From: Hominimerdicola alba 8
GTDB taxonomy: Bacteria; Bacillota; Clostridia; Oscillospirales; Ruminococcaceae
Assembly: GCF_000178155.2 (NCBI RefSeq)
Contig: NZ_ADKM02000080.1
Coordinates: 1-64,000, forward strand
Length of the DNA stretch: 64,000 bases
Direction of reading: 5' to 3'
Below are positions 14,888 to 23,539 of the stretch, in pieces; the stretch's first letter is position 1; the number at the start of each line of letters is the position of its first letter. The notes beneath the pieces were generated by a model, which worked only from the letters and a program-made list of their open reading frames with translations, was not told where the DNA came from and ran no database searches. A program made the translations under genes and the position numbers.

Positions 14888-16453
14888 TCAGACAAGTTCG
14901 ATGTCTGTAATGGTCAGATCTTCTGCTGCTTCTTCGGGTATTCCCGATATTACCGCTGCCACGAAGACATATCCGTCATCAGGGTCGATAATCTCGCCCT
15001 GCTGAGATACCGCGCGGTAGAATTTTCCCGAACTTACGCTTGCAGACTGACCGCTCAGGTCAAAAGTGAATTTTACCGATACGGCATCTTCCACATCTTC
15101 TTCCTTTACCATCATCACTGCACGCGCGTAGCATTTTCCGTTTTCATCAGGCTCGGTGAATTGCAGATACTTTGTGTAAGGTTCAAGCACCTTATCGGCT
15201 GCAAGCACCTCATAATAAACCCTGCCCCACGAACTTTCAGAAGTTATCTTTATCGAATCGCCTTTAAGTTCATCGGCGGTCAGCACACGTTTAAGACTGT
15301 CCTTACCTTTTTCACTGCCCAGTCTGAAACCGCAGCTTCCGGTGAACCTGACCGCAGTGACTTTTTCAGCATCAGCATCACCGAAAAGTTCTTCCATTGT
15401 CAGGTCATATGTGATCTTGCCGCCGCTTTTCAACTTAAGGTCAACATAGCCGCTGTTAACGACTTTTGTACCCTTTTCGGCATCAAAACTCTCCAGAACT
15501 GTACCTGTTACCGTACCGTTCTTGTATGTATCAATGAGTTTTACGGCTGCCTTGTCGTACTTGCCGCCGATGTTTTCAAACACTGCGGGAACGCCCAGCT
15601 GCTTTGCCAGAGTGCCGAAACTTTCAGCCCACTTGACATTTTCATCGGCTTTTGCAAAACTGCTCTCGGAAGCGCCACTGATAACAACGGGTATCCCCGC
15701 GTCCAGCCAGTCGAGTTCGTACCTGCCCAGCTGAGTTTTTATCATGTCGGTATCTTCTTCTGTAAAAGCAGTACCCGTGACATCGAGGCTTTCGCCGCTT
15801 ACCGACACCATCATGTCAGCATCGGCAGCCACATCATACCAGTCTGCCGAATTTAACAGCAGTACCCTGTGTTCATTGCCCTTGACTGAGCGAATGGTCT
15901 GTATGACACTCTTTTTCTCTGTCTTGTCAGATGTGTTATTTTTCCCCGAAGTATCATTCTCAGCCGTTACAGGCTCGGTAAGATCGCCCGCAAAGATCAG
16001 CTTTCTGTCATATTTTGCAAAATTTTCAGCCAGCTGTTCCCAGACAGCTGACCTGCCATCGTCAGATTTGCTCTCTGCTTCAAGGATAATGTACATATCC
16101 TGCGAAACAGCAGCGTCAACAGTTTTTTTCAGACCTGCCAGCCAGTCGGCATCAATGGTGTATTCGCCGTCAGCCGAAACATGCTCAGACCAGTCCGCCG
16201 AAACCTTGACAGTATTAAGACCGCGATCTTTAGCGGATCTTGCCTGCGCCGTATCAAAGCCCTCGTTCGCCGCCAGACCAAGTCCCATATCAGCGTTTAG
16301 CTGAGCGGCTGTATATTTTGAAACATCTTTAGCTGTAACTTTTGTAACCGCTGTGTCACCTGTTGATGCCGCATCAGCACAGACGACGGCTGTTGCGCCA
16401 AAACAAAGCAGACAAGCGGCAACTCGTTCAGTCAGACGCTCTTTGATTTTCAT
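14888..16453 (-). CDS. Secreted GH5-fold protein, probably catalytically inactive
   Basis: A 521-residue exported protein; ATG 16453 is chosen for AGGAGTG upstream and because a signal peptide begins there (MKIKERLTERVAACLLCFGA). Residues 48-300 follow the outline of clostridial GH5 endoglucanases: TAAQLNADMGLGLAANEGFD in place of the usual IGWNLGNTLDA, GLNTVKVSADWSEH, a strand MYIILEAES where NTHH is usual, FAGDLTEP where the acid/base NEP glutamate lies (E160 retained), and IPVVISGASE where IGEFGA carries the nucleophile (lost). Residues 310-521 look like a beta-sandwich carbohydrate-binding region. I infer a substrate-binding pseudoenzyme. A divergent active enzyme is possible. Confidence 0.68.
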   Translation of the reverse strand: MKIKERLTERVAACLLCFGATAVVCADAASTGDTAVTKVTAKDVSKYTAAQLNADMGLGLAANEGFDTAQARSAKDRGLNTVKVSADWSEHVSADGEYTIDADWLAGLKKTVDAAVSQDMYIILEAESKSDDGRSAVWEQLAENFAKYDRKLIFAGDLTEPVTAENDTSGKNNTSDKTEKKSVIQTIRSVKGNEHRVLLLNSADWYDVAADADMMVSVSGESLDVTGTAFTEEDTDMIKTQLGRYELDWLDAGIPVVISGASESSFAKADENVKWAESFGTLAKQLGVPAVFENIGGKYDKAAVKLIDTYKNGTVTGTVLESFDAEKGTKVVNSGYVDLKLKSGGKITYDLTMEELFGDADAEKVTAVRFTGSCGFRLGSEKGKDSLKRVLTADELKGDSIKITSESSWGRVYYEVLAADKVLEPYTKYLQFTEPDENGKCYARAVMMVKEEDVEDAVSVKFTFDLSGQSASVSSGKFYRAVSQQGEIIDPDDGYVFVAAVISGIPEEAAEDLTITDIELV

Positions 16454-16691
16454 TTTATCACTCCTAAGGGTCGAAAAAACATATAATATACCATTTTTAT
16501 TATAACCGATTGTAACCATTTTGTCAACTATCTGACTGTGCATTTCACAAAGTTGTCATATTATGGTATAATACTGCTTTACTGAATACTTTTGCAGTGA
16601 ATTATTGCAAACGATATTTGATCTCAGACATATCCCGCTCACAGAAACAATTATCGAAGTATCTGCGAAAGGGATATGTGAAATTTTTTAT

Positions 16692-16803
16692 GTGGTTATC
16701 CCGCTGACACACCACACAAAACAGCGGCTATACAGAACTTAAGGTTCTTGGCGTATATTTTTGTTTACCGCATTTTTAGTTGGTGTGCTAAATGGATAGT
16801 CAT
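16692..16803. mobile_element. MITE family 2, copy 2 (112 bp)
   Basis: Begins GTGGTTATCCCGCTGACACA and ends GGATAGTCAT. AATTTTTTAT flanks it on both sides (a one-base offset), a roughly 10-bp target duplication. It is the most compact copy, lacking the GC-rich inner hairpin of copies 4 and 5, and is inverted relative to copies 1, 3 and 5. Confidence 0.78.
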
Positions 16804-16951
16804 AATTTTTTATGTCGTTTACCATATCGATTTGGAAACAGGTAATTCGTTCTTGATAAAATAAGGCTGTATTTTTGTGTATTCTTCTCAGCAGCAGGCA
16901 GGGAAGAATATACTTGACGCAATGATCTGCGTAATTCGGGAAACTCACCCC

Positions 16952-16980
16952 TTTACTTTTGCAGAAAAATGTGTTATAAT
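16952..16980 (+). promoter_or_regulatory. Promoter ahead of ricT
   Basis: TTTACT (16952-16957) and TATAAT (16975-16980) are 17 bp apart, 230 bp ahead of ricT on the same strand. Confidence 0.5.
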
Positions 16981-16989
16981 AACAAAGTG

Positions 16990-17047
16990 TGGCTATCCCT
17001 TTAGTGCATTATCTGAAAATGCTGTGCTCAAAATGGTGTTTGAGCGT
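16990..17047. mobile_element. MITE family 2, degenerate fragment
   Basis: TGGCTATCCCTTTAG and CTGAAAATGCTGT match the left part of family 2, but the rest has diverged. It lies in the ricT leader. 17048-17209 shows no gene; a TGGTGACCACA palindrome near 17150 is the only other structure. Confidence 0.5.
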
Positions 17048-17209
17048 TATATATCTTTACGTCACTTGCAGTGGTCGGAATAGATGTGTTAACAGCTTTA
17101 TGCTCAGGCAGACCGCGTTTGTTGGGGTGCTTTTAGTGTGGTGACCACATAGTTTTATATGTATGTGGACCGAAAGGTCCGATCCCGATAAATAAAGAAA
17201 GGAACGCAT

Positions 17210-18070
17210 ATGAAGATAATCGGAGTGCGCTTTAAGAGCGTTGGAAAAATATACTATTTCGACCCGCAGGACACTCAGCTGACAGAGGGCGATAAGGTCA
17301 TCGTTGAAACAGCCAGAGGTGTTGAGTGCGGTGATGTCGTGATGACTGACCGCGAGATAGATGAGAAGAATTTCAAGAACCCCATCAAGCCAATTATCAG
17401 AAAGGCTGATGAGCGTGACCTGAAATCCATCGAGAAAAGCAAGCAGAAAGAAGCGGAAGCATTCGAGATATGCCGCAAAAAGATCGAAGAGCATAAGCTG
17501 AAAATGGATCTTATCGATGTTGAATGCACTTTTAACAACAATAAGATGCTCTTTTACTTCACTGCTGAGAACAGGGTGGATTTCCGCGAACTGGTAAAGG
17601 ATCTGGCGGGCATATTCAGGACAAGGATAGAACTCAGACAGATAGGTGTGCGCGATGAAGCAAAAATGCTGGGCGGTCTGGGCATCTGCGGTCAGCCGTT
17701 CTGCTGTTCGAGGTTTCTGGGCGACTTCCAGCCTGTTTCCATCAAAATGGCTAAGGAACAGGGTCTTAGCCTTAATCCCACAAAGATCAGCGGTTGCTGC
17801 GGCAGACTTATGTGCTGTCTGAAATACGAGCAGGACAGCTATGAAGATCTGCTGAAACACACCCCGAAAGTCGGCGCGATAGTAAAGACCGCTGACGGCA
17901 AGGGCGTGGTGCAGGAGGTAAATCTGCTTACGGGCAAGCTGAGGGTCAAGATGGATCGTTCGGACAATGTGGTGACCGTCAAAAAGGAAGATGTTGAAGT
18001 CATCAAGGACGGCAATATCAGAGTCGATAAGAATGAACTTCGTGCGCTTAAAGGACTGGAGGGGAAGTAA
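17210..18070 (+). CDS. ricT: RicT/YaaT, PSP1-domain protein
   Basis: A 286-residue PSP1-domain protein. The family's cysteine cluster is intact: CGQPFCCSRFL, then SGCCGRLMCCLKYEQ. In Bacillus subtilis RicT (YaaT) acts with RicA and RicF as an iron-sulfur complex that promotes RNase Y processing of mRNA and affects phosphorelay and biofilm. AAAGGA stands upstream of the ATG. In many Firmicutes the gene lies next to holB and darA; here both are about 2 kb away on the other strand, so the cluster has been rearranged. A phospholipase-like gene starts directly at its stop codon. Confidence 0.93.
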   Translation: MKIIGVRFKSVGKIYYFDPQDTQLTEGDKVIVETARGVECGDVVMTDREIDEKNFKNPIKPIIRKADERDLKSIEKSKQKEAEAFEICRKKIEEHKLKMDLIDVECTFNNNKMLFYFTAENRVDFRELVKDLAGIFRTRIELRQIGVRDEAKMLGGLGICGQPFCCSRFLGDFQPVSIKMAKEQGLSLNPTKISGCCGRLMCCLKYEQDSYEDLLKHTPKVGAIVKTADGKGVVQEVNLLTGKLRVKMDRSDNVVTVKKEDVEVIKDGNIRVDKNELRALKGLEGK

Positions 18071-18700
18071 ATGCCATCATCACCTGTACATCTTCTGCTT
18101 GCTTATGATATGGCTGAAAGTCTGGGCGTTGAGGATAAGGCTGACTTCCTGCTGGGCGCGATAGCCCCCGACTGTGTCAACTACGGCATGGAACAGGCAA
18201 GCGAGAAAGTCCGCTATACCGCTCATATCCGCGATAAGGACTATGACAAGTGGAAGGCTCAGCTTAAGGCTTTTGCAAAGGATAACGCTGAACAGTTCGC
18301 GGACAGCAGAGATTTCCTGCGCGGGTATCTGTTCCACTGCTGGTCGGATATTGCGTGGGACGAAGCAGTTCAGCCGAAGATATTTGAGTTTCTGGGGACG
18401 CTGGGCTTCGGTTATGATGATATGACCGCCCAGAAGTGGAAAGAACTATACAAGTTCAACAGCCTTGTGACAAAGCAGGCTGACTATGCTGAGTGCGTAA
18501 AGCTGGTAAAAGCGGGCAGACCACGAGATATAGCGGGCTGTTCTGCTGAACTGATAGGGAAGTTTGCGGCTTATGTTGCTGATGACTACAGTGACAAGAT
18601 AATCGATGAAGCCCCGCTTTTCCTGACCGAAAAGCATATCGCTGACACGATCTTGCAGATGGATAACTGCGGATACAGCGATGAACTGAGAAATATTTAG
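18071..18700 (+). CDS. Zinc-dependent phospholipase C-like protein
   Basis: A 209-residue cytosolic protein (no signal peptide) of the zinc-dependent phospholipase C/S1-P1-like family found in Firmicutes. His near the N-terminus (PVHLLLAYDMAE), GAIAPDCV, HIRDKD and the FHCWSDIAWDE segment supply the expected metal ligands. It starts immediately after the ricT stop. The absence of an export signal separates it from secreted toxins; its substrate is unknown and a housekeeping lipid or nucleotide role is possible. Confidence 0.7.
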   Translation: MPSSPVHLLLAYDMAESLGVEDKADFLLGAIAPDCVNYGMEQASEKVRYTAHIRDKDYDKWKAQLKAFAKDNAEQFADSRDFLRGYLFHCWSDIAWDEAVQPKIFEFLGTLGFGYDDMTAQKWKELYKFNSLVTKQADYAECVKLVKAGRPRDIAGCSAELIGKFAAYVADDYSDKIIDEAPLFLTEKHIADTILQMDNCGYSDELRNI

Positions 18701-18750
18701 ATAAAAATACGCCGAAAGGCGGACAAAGACATAAAACGGAGATGTTTAAA

Positions 18751-19110
18751 ATGTTCACAATACTGTCAAATGACGCTATAACTACGATGCAGAACGTGTA
18801 TACACCGTTCCCGATGGGTATGCACCTTGTTTTCTGCGTGATCGCAACTGTCGTGTACGGCTTGCAGTTTTTGAATAAGAAGTCGCTTCACTACTTGCTG
18901 CTGCTGTTTGCCTGCGATGCGACTTTCGTTACGCAGATAAACACATCAAAGCCTGTTATCACAGGGCTTTTCGTGGCTGAGGTGCTTCTGCTGGCGGGCG
19001 CGGCTGTATTCTCGTTCAAGTACAGCAAAAAGCTGAAAGCTGCTGAGGCTGAGAAGAAGAAAGCGCCGAAAGAGAACGGCGATGCTGTCGATAACGCATT
19101 TGAGGACTGA
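18751..19110 (+). CDS. Small membrane protein with three helices
   Basis: A 119-residue protein. ATG 18751 is preferred: GGAG lies 9 bases upstream, whereas the ATG at 18742 touches it. Helices are visible at about 23-40 (HLVFCVIATVVYGLQFL), 45-60 and 70-90, followed by a Lys/Glu/Ala-rich cytosolic tail (KKLKAAEAEKKKAP). It is co-directional with the flanking phospholipase-like and dehydrogenase genes and separated from the latter by 3 bases. I do not recognise the family. Confidence 0.7.
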   Translation: MFTILSNDAITTMQNVYTPFPMGMHLVFCVIATVVYGLQFLNKKSLHYLLLLFACDATFVTQINTSKPVITGLFVAEVLLLAGAAVFSFKYSKKLKAAEAEKKKAPKENGDAVDNAFED

Positions 19111-19113
19111 GCC

Positions 19114-20073
19114 ATGAAAATAGTTATCCTTGACAGCGAAACTGTTTCGCGCGGGGGCGATGTCAGTCTTGATGGCATAACTTCGCTGGGCGAAGCGCAG
19201 GTATACGGCTATACGCCCAATGAGGAAGTCGCGGATAAGATAGGCGATGCTGACGCGGTCATCTGCAACAAGTGCCTTGTGACCGAAGAGGTCTTTGAAA
19301 AGTGCAAAAACCTGAAATATGTTGGTCTGTTTGCGACAGGCTATAACAATGTTGATCTGAAAGCCGCTGACAGACACGGCGCTGTTGTCTGCAATGTACC
19401 TGCTTATTCTACCGATTCGGTGGCACAGCACACATTTGCGCTGATACTCAACCACTTCAACAAAATTCGCGCTTATGCAGATACGGTAGATAACGGCGAC
19501 TGGGTAAACTACAAGCTGTTCACCTACTTTTATATACCGACTTACGAACTCAAAGGCATGACCATCGGCATTGTCGGCTACGGCAGTATAGGCAGGAGAG
19601 TGGCTGAGATAGCGCGTGTCTTCGGCATGAAAGTGCTGACTTTCACACGTTCCCCCGAAAAGGTTGGGGACGGCGCTGAAGCTGTCAGCCTTGACAGGTT
19701 ACTGCGGGAGAGCGATGTGGTGACGATGCACTGTCCGCTGACCGATACTACCAGAGAGATGATAAACAAAGATGCACTGGCGAAGATGAAGCCTACAGCT
19801 TACTTCGTGAACACCGCACGCGGCGGCGTGGTGAACGAGCAGGAACTCGCAGATGCGCTGAATGAAGGCGTTATAGCAGGTGCAGGCATCGACACGCTGA
19901 CATTTGAGCCGATGCGTGAGGACTGCCCTCTGAGAAATGCAAAGAACATCACCATCACCCCGCACATCGCGTGGGCACCCAAGCAGACAAGAGAGCGGCT
20001 GCTTGAAACGGTTGCTGAGAACCTGCGCAAGTGGCGTGACGGTCAACCGCAGAACGTGGTAAATAACAGGTAA
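19114..20073 (+). CDS. D-isomer-specific 2-hydroxyacid dehydrogenase
   Basis: A 319-residue NAD-dependent enzyme reducing 2-keto acids (glycerate/hydroxypyruvate reductase-like). The Rossmann motif is GIVGYGSIGRRVAEIARVFG (about 147-166). The catalytic trio is present: Arg in NTARGGVVNEQEL, Glu in the IDTLTFEP segment and His in ITITPHIAW. A VanH-type role is unlikely because no ligase neighbours it. The terminator following it also serves the convergent holB gene. Substrate not assigned. Confidence 0.92.
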   Translation: MKIVILDSETVSRGGDVSLDGITSLGEAQVYGYTPNEEVADKIGDADAVICNKCLVTEEVFEKCKNLKYVGLFATGYNNVDLKAADRHGAVVCNVPAYSTDSVAQHTFALILNHFNKIRAYADTVDNGDWVNYKLFTYFYIPTYELKGMTIGIVGYGSIGRRVAEIARVFGMKVLTFTRSPEKVGDGAEAVSLDRLLRESDVVTMHCPLTDTTREMINKDALAKMKPTAYFVNTARGGVVNEQELADALNEGVIAGAGIDTLTFEPMREDCPLRNAKNITITPHIAWAPKQTRERLLETVAENLRKWRDGQPQNVVNNR

Positions 20074-20079
20074 TAATAA

Positions 20080-20111
20080 AAGGCGAAGAAACTGCTTCTT
20101 CGCCTTGTTTT
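20080..20111. terminator. Bidirectional terminator
   Basis: AAGGCGAAGAA (20080-20090) pairs perfectly with TTCTTCGCCTT (20096-20106), followed by GUUUUU. It lies between convergent genes. Confidence 0.88.
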
Positions 20112-20115
20112 TATG

Positions 20116-21090
20116 TTAAAAAAGGTCTGCGCACAGACTGTTGCAGACTAGCCCCAGACTACAGTTTGCATCTATCCGTCTGATGTATTTTGTTATCTTG
20201 TCATAGATCTCAGTGCCTGCCGAGAGGGTCAGCCTGCGGGAAAGTGCATCTGCCAGCGCGGTATCACAGCCTACAGCATCGCCGTTTGCAAGGCGCACAC
20301 AGGCATCACGCAAAAGTTCCGAAAAAAGGTAGAGCGCCTCGCGCAGAAGGGATTTCTTGCCGTCAGCACCCGCCAGCGCTTTAAGAAATCCGTATTCCGA
20401 ACCGCCTGCATAAGCCTGCGCTATCTGCCGCGCAAGACCTACCGCGTTGTAGAACTGCTCCTGCTCGATGTACGCTTTGCATCTGCCGATGTTGCCTTTT
20501 CCTGCTTCGAGGGCTTCGCGTATCTCTTCCATCGAGCGGTCGGGATAGTTTGCCTGCAAGAACTCGCCGCTTTCCTGCATGGTGACAGGTGTCACAGAAA
20601 GACTTACACATCGGGAGATTATGGTGGTCAGGAAAGCCTCCTTACTGCGTGCTGTCAGTATCAGCGCAGTGTGGTCGGGCGGCTCTTCTATCAGTTTCAG
20701 CAGAATGTTCTGCACCTGAATTGAAGTCTGTATCGATAGGTCAAAATCTGGTATGACATACACCTTTATGTCACCCTCATTTGGCGCAACAGGTGCATCA
20801 CCGACTATGCTGTCACGGATATCCTCAACAAGATAGTTGCCCTTGTCGTTGGACTGTGCAAAAATAAGGTCGGGGTGAGCGCCGCGCTCTATCAGCTGAC
20901 ACGCCCTGCATCTGCCGCATGGGACACCGCTGTGTTCTTCACACATCAGCTGTGCGGCGATGTACTTAGCCATCGTCTTTTTGCCCAGCCCCTTTTCGCC
21001 GTGTATTATTATCGAATGGGGTTCGCGCCCCGCCGACACCATTCTCGCAGTCTGTGCAAGCAGAGCCTTGTTGCCGTATATCTTCATCAT
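20116..21090 (-). CDS. holB: DNA polymerase III delta prime subunit (clamp loader)
   Basis: A 324-residue AAA+ protein of the clamp loader. The P-loop-like GEKGLGKKT, a zinc module (CEEHSGVPCGRCRACQ), LIEEPPDHTALIL and the sensor 1 SRC motif (TIISRCVSL) are visible; the C-terminus is the usual helical collar. Its start codon is one base from the darA stop, so they are cotranscribed. Length and order (darA then holB) fit Firmicutes. Confidence 0.9.
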   Translation of the reverse strand: MMKIYGNKALLAQTARMVSAGREPHSIIIHGEKGLGKKTMAKYIAAQLMCEEHSGVPCGRCRACQLIERGAHPDLIFAQSNDKGNYLVEDIRDSIVGDAPVAPNEGDIKVYVIPDFDLSIQTSIQVQNILLKLIEEPPDHTALILTARSKEAFLTTIISRCVSLSVTPVTMQESGEFLQANYPDRSMEEIREALEAGKGNIGRCKAYIEQEQFYNAVGLARQIAQAYAGGSEYGFLKALAGADGKKSLLREALYLFSELLRDACVRLANGDAVGCDTALADALSRRLTLSAGTEIYDKITKYIRRIDANCSLGLVCNSLCADLF

Positions 21091-21414
21091 TTACACCTGT
21101 TCAAAGCGCTCAATGTCGGTGACGAAGATAGTCGCGCCGCCGATAGCTACCTCAACAGGGTATGACTGCCCGCCGTCGGGACCTGTGACAGTTGAAGATG
21201 GCACGAACTGCTTGCGCTTGCGGGAATGTTCTTTCAGTACCGCAATGACTTCATCGACCTGTTCATTCTGACAGCATATCATGAAAGTGGTGTTGCCCGC
21301 CATCAGAAAACCGCCTGTTGACGAGAGTTTTGTGGCGCGTATGCCCGCCTTCTGCAAGCCCTTGTTGACTGCGTATGTGTCATCGTTGTTGACTATTGCA
21401 TATACAAGTTTCAT
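21091..21414 (-). CDS. darA: Cyclic-di-AMP receptor DarA (PII-like, YaaQ)
   Basis: A 107-residue PII-like protein: MKLVYAIVNNDDTYAVNKGL, SSTGGFLMAGNTTF and the C-terminal VAIGGATIFVTDIERFEQV are the family's characteristic segments. DarA/PstA trimers bind c-di-AMP. GGAGG lies 8 bases before the ATG. It is followed directly by holB and preceded by a mobile repeat that now separates it from the decarboxylase-like gene. Confidence 0.95.
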   Translation of the reverse strand: MKLVYAIVNNDDTYAVNKGLQKAGIRATKLSSTGGFLMAGNTTFMICCQNEQVDEVIAVLKEHSRKRKQFVPSSTVTGPDGGQSYPVEVAIGGATIFVTDIERFEQV

Positions 21415-21472
21415 ATAGGTTTCCTCCGAGATATCATATGTGCGGTCTGATGCCGCATCACATTATATATTA

Positions 21473-21595
21473 TGACTATCCATTTAGCACACCGGCTGAA
21501 AATGCTGTAAACAAAAGGATAATTGAGCACCATACGCCAGCCACCTTAAGTTCTGTAAAACCGCCGTTTTTGCGGTGTGTCAGCGGGATAACCAC
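21473..21595. mobile_element. MITE family 2, copy 3 (about 123 bp)
   Basis: Begins ATGACTATCCATTTAGCACA and ends GCGGGATAACCAC. ATTATATATTAT is found on both sides, so the target duplication is about 10-12 bp. It sits between darA and the decarboxylase-like gene and will be transcribed with them as a hairpin. Confidence 0.8.
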
Positions 21596-21603
21596 ATTAT
21601 ATA

Positions 21604-22944
21604 TTATAGCACACTTACACTGAAAACGCCATACCTTTTGAGAATTTTTATTATATCGGCGGTCATTTCTTCACCGCTGACTGCTATGGGCACTGACGGC
21701 TGACAGCTTGTGACGGTCATGCCGCAGATACAGCCCTCAGCTTCATCGACGGGGACAGTTCTCGCAGGTGACAGCGCCGCCTGTCTGATGGGCATGCGCA
21801 CCACCGCAGAGGGTATCTCGTCAAATTCAGCCGCTCTGCCGCCGCTGACGGGTATCTCGGAAAGGGCGTGTTCCAGTTTGGTGTAATCTTCTTCGCTGTT
21901 GAAAGGGGTGGTCATCAGCACAACGAAATCGGGGTCGGTGTACTCAGGTTCAATGCTGTAACTGCGGAGTTTGTCGCCCAGTTCGTCACCGCTTATGCCG
22001 CATTCCCCCGCCGCGACAGTCAGTTTGCACTTTTCTTCACCGACAGTCTTCCAGCCCATGTCATTCAGCCGCTTTTTGCAAAGAGCGGTGCGCTTTACGC
22101 ATACTGCAAGGTCAGAACTGTAGCCGTTCAGCAGATAGTCACTGCAAAGGTCAAGGCTTTCCATGATAAGGTAAGAAGGGCTTGTAGATGCGAAAAGCGA
22201 CATCATCAGTTTTGCGCATTCGGCATAGCCTGCGGGAGCGTCCTTTGAGATGTGCAGAAAAGCCCCGCCCGTATAGCAGGGAAGTGTCTTGTGCGCCGAA
22301 TCACAGCAGAGGTCAGCGCCCAGTGTCATGGGGTGAGTGTCATTTTCGAGAAATTTCAGATAAGCGCCGTGTGCATCATCGACTATCAGCGGAACGCCCG
22401 CGCCCTTGCAGACCTTTGATATCTCCCTGATATCAGCGATAAAACCGAGATAGTCGGGAGATGTTATATAAACGGCATCAGCCTTGCGGGTACATTTCTC
22501 CATAGCCCGCGCGATATCATCAGCCGTCACCCCCGATGAACACAGCGAACGGCTTCTGACCGCAGGATAGACCCAGCACACCTCTATATCCAGAAGTATG
22601 CAGGCATTAATAAACGCCTTGTGGACATTACGCGGGGCGATGACCAGCATTCTTTTGCTGTGGTCAGCGCGGCATCTGTCTGCAATGGCGAGCATAGTTT
22701 TTATACAAAGGCTTGAACCCTCAGTGGAATAAAGGGTCTTCTGCGCCCCGAACAGCTTTGCGGTCTGCGCCTCACTCTCTGCGATAACGCCCGATGCTTC
22801 AAAAAGATAATCCGCACCGCGTATCTCTGTAAGGTCAAGCGCTTCCATACCGTGAAAGTGCCTGCCCTTGTGACCCGGCATATGGAAACGCGATATGCCG
22901 CTTTGTGAATATGTTTTGGCAAATTCGTATATTGGTGCCGACAT
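21604..22944 (-). CDS. Orn/Lys/Arg decarboxylase family protein (YaaO-like)
   Basis: A 446-residue PLP-dependent fold-type I enzyme. The family start PGHKGR, the STEGSS motif in the cofactor pocket, IVDDAHGAYLKF and the Schiff-base lysine in CDSAHKTLPCYTGGAFLH are all present. In Bacillus the homologous yaaO also lies just ahead of the darA-holB-ricT genes. The probable product decarboxylates lysine, arginine or ornithine in polyamine metabolism; which one cannot be read from the sequence. The ATG has AGGAGTG upstream. The tail is shorter than that of the large inducible decarboxylases. Confidence 0.88.
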   Translation of the reverse strand: MSAPIYEFAKTYSQSGISRFHMPGHKGRHFHGMEALDLTEIRGADYLFEASGVIAESEAQTAKLFGAQKTLYSTEGSSLCIKTMLAIADRCRADHSKRMLVIAPRNVHKAFINACILLDIEVCWVYPAVRSRSLCSSGVTADDIARAMEKCTRKADAVYITSPDYLGFIADIREISKVCKGAGVPLIVDDAHGAYLKFLENDTHPMTLGADLCCDSAHKTLPCYTGGAFLHISKDAPAGYAECAKLMMSLFASTSPSYLIMESLDLCSDYLLNGYSSDLAVCVKRTALCKKRLNDMGWKTVGEEKCKLTVAAGECGISGDELGDKLRSYSIEPEYTDPDFVVLMTTPFNSEEDYTKLEHALSEIPVSGGRAAEFDEIPSAVVRMPIRQAALSPARTVPVDEAEGCICGMTVTSCQPSVPIAVSGEEMTADIIKILKRYGVFSVSVL

Positions 22945-22980
22945 GACTACACTCCTATCCGAAACGAGGGCGATGACCCA

Positions 22981-23316
22981 TCACTTATCGAATAGCCTGC
23001 GCATGGCATTACGGGTCAGACCGCTTGCGATGCGCTGACGTCCGCGATTTATGGTGCGCGAAACGGTGGACTTATCCACCCCGAATTTCTGCGCTATCTG
23101 CTTGACTGTCAGACCGTCCCTATAATATAATAGTATATAGCATTTCTGTTTTTGGGTAAGACTGTCCTGCAAAAGCATCTGCAATGCTCTGCCCTCACGG
23201 GTGAGGTCGGGCTTGTTTTCTTCTTCGGCGGGGTCATCGAACAGGTCTTTGTCAAAACTGTCATCTCTTACAAGATACTCCTCGCCCTTTTCAAAAGAGA
23301 GTCTTTTTTTGGTCAA
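22981..23316 (-). CDS. Sigma-70 region 4-like DNA-binding protein
   Basis: A 111-residue protein whose second half is a typical region 4 helix-turn-helix: LTQKQKCYILLYYRDGLTVK, then QIAQKFGVDKSTVSRTINRG. The N-terminal half is acidic and has no region 2, so it is not a full sigma factor. Start is TTG with GGAGG 11 bases upstream. It lies 36 bases ahead of the decarboxylase-like gene. It may regulate that operon or be a phage-derived regulator. Confidence 0.7.
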   Translation of the reverse strand: MTKKRLSFEKGEEYLVRDDSFDKDLFDDPAEEENKPDLTREGRALQMLLQDSLTQKQKCYILLYYRDGLTVKQIAQKFGVDKSTVSRTINRGRQRIASGLTRNAMRRLFDK

Positions 23317-23504
23317 GTTCTGCGAAACCTCCTGTATTTACTCTGAAATAGAAATGTAACCAAATTGTAAATTTTAGAAATGCGAATGTTCGTTTTGCGT
23401 TTTTAGTATACCATATATTGTGGTCAAAGTCAAGGCAAAACGCAATTTTCATTTTTTTTGGTCAAATTGAGTGAAAAATATCGGACTGTTTGTGCAATTT
23501 GTTC

Positions 23505-23533
23505 TTGATTTTTGTTGAAAGATGTGCTATAAT
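23505..23533 (+). promoter_or_regulatory. Promoter of the structured leader or RNA
   Basis: TTGATT (23505-23510) and TATAAT (23528-23533) are 17 bp apart. The region from 23340 to here is AT-rich and otherwise empty. Confidence 0.7.
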
Positions 23534-23539
23534 AGGTCT

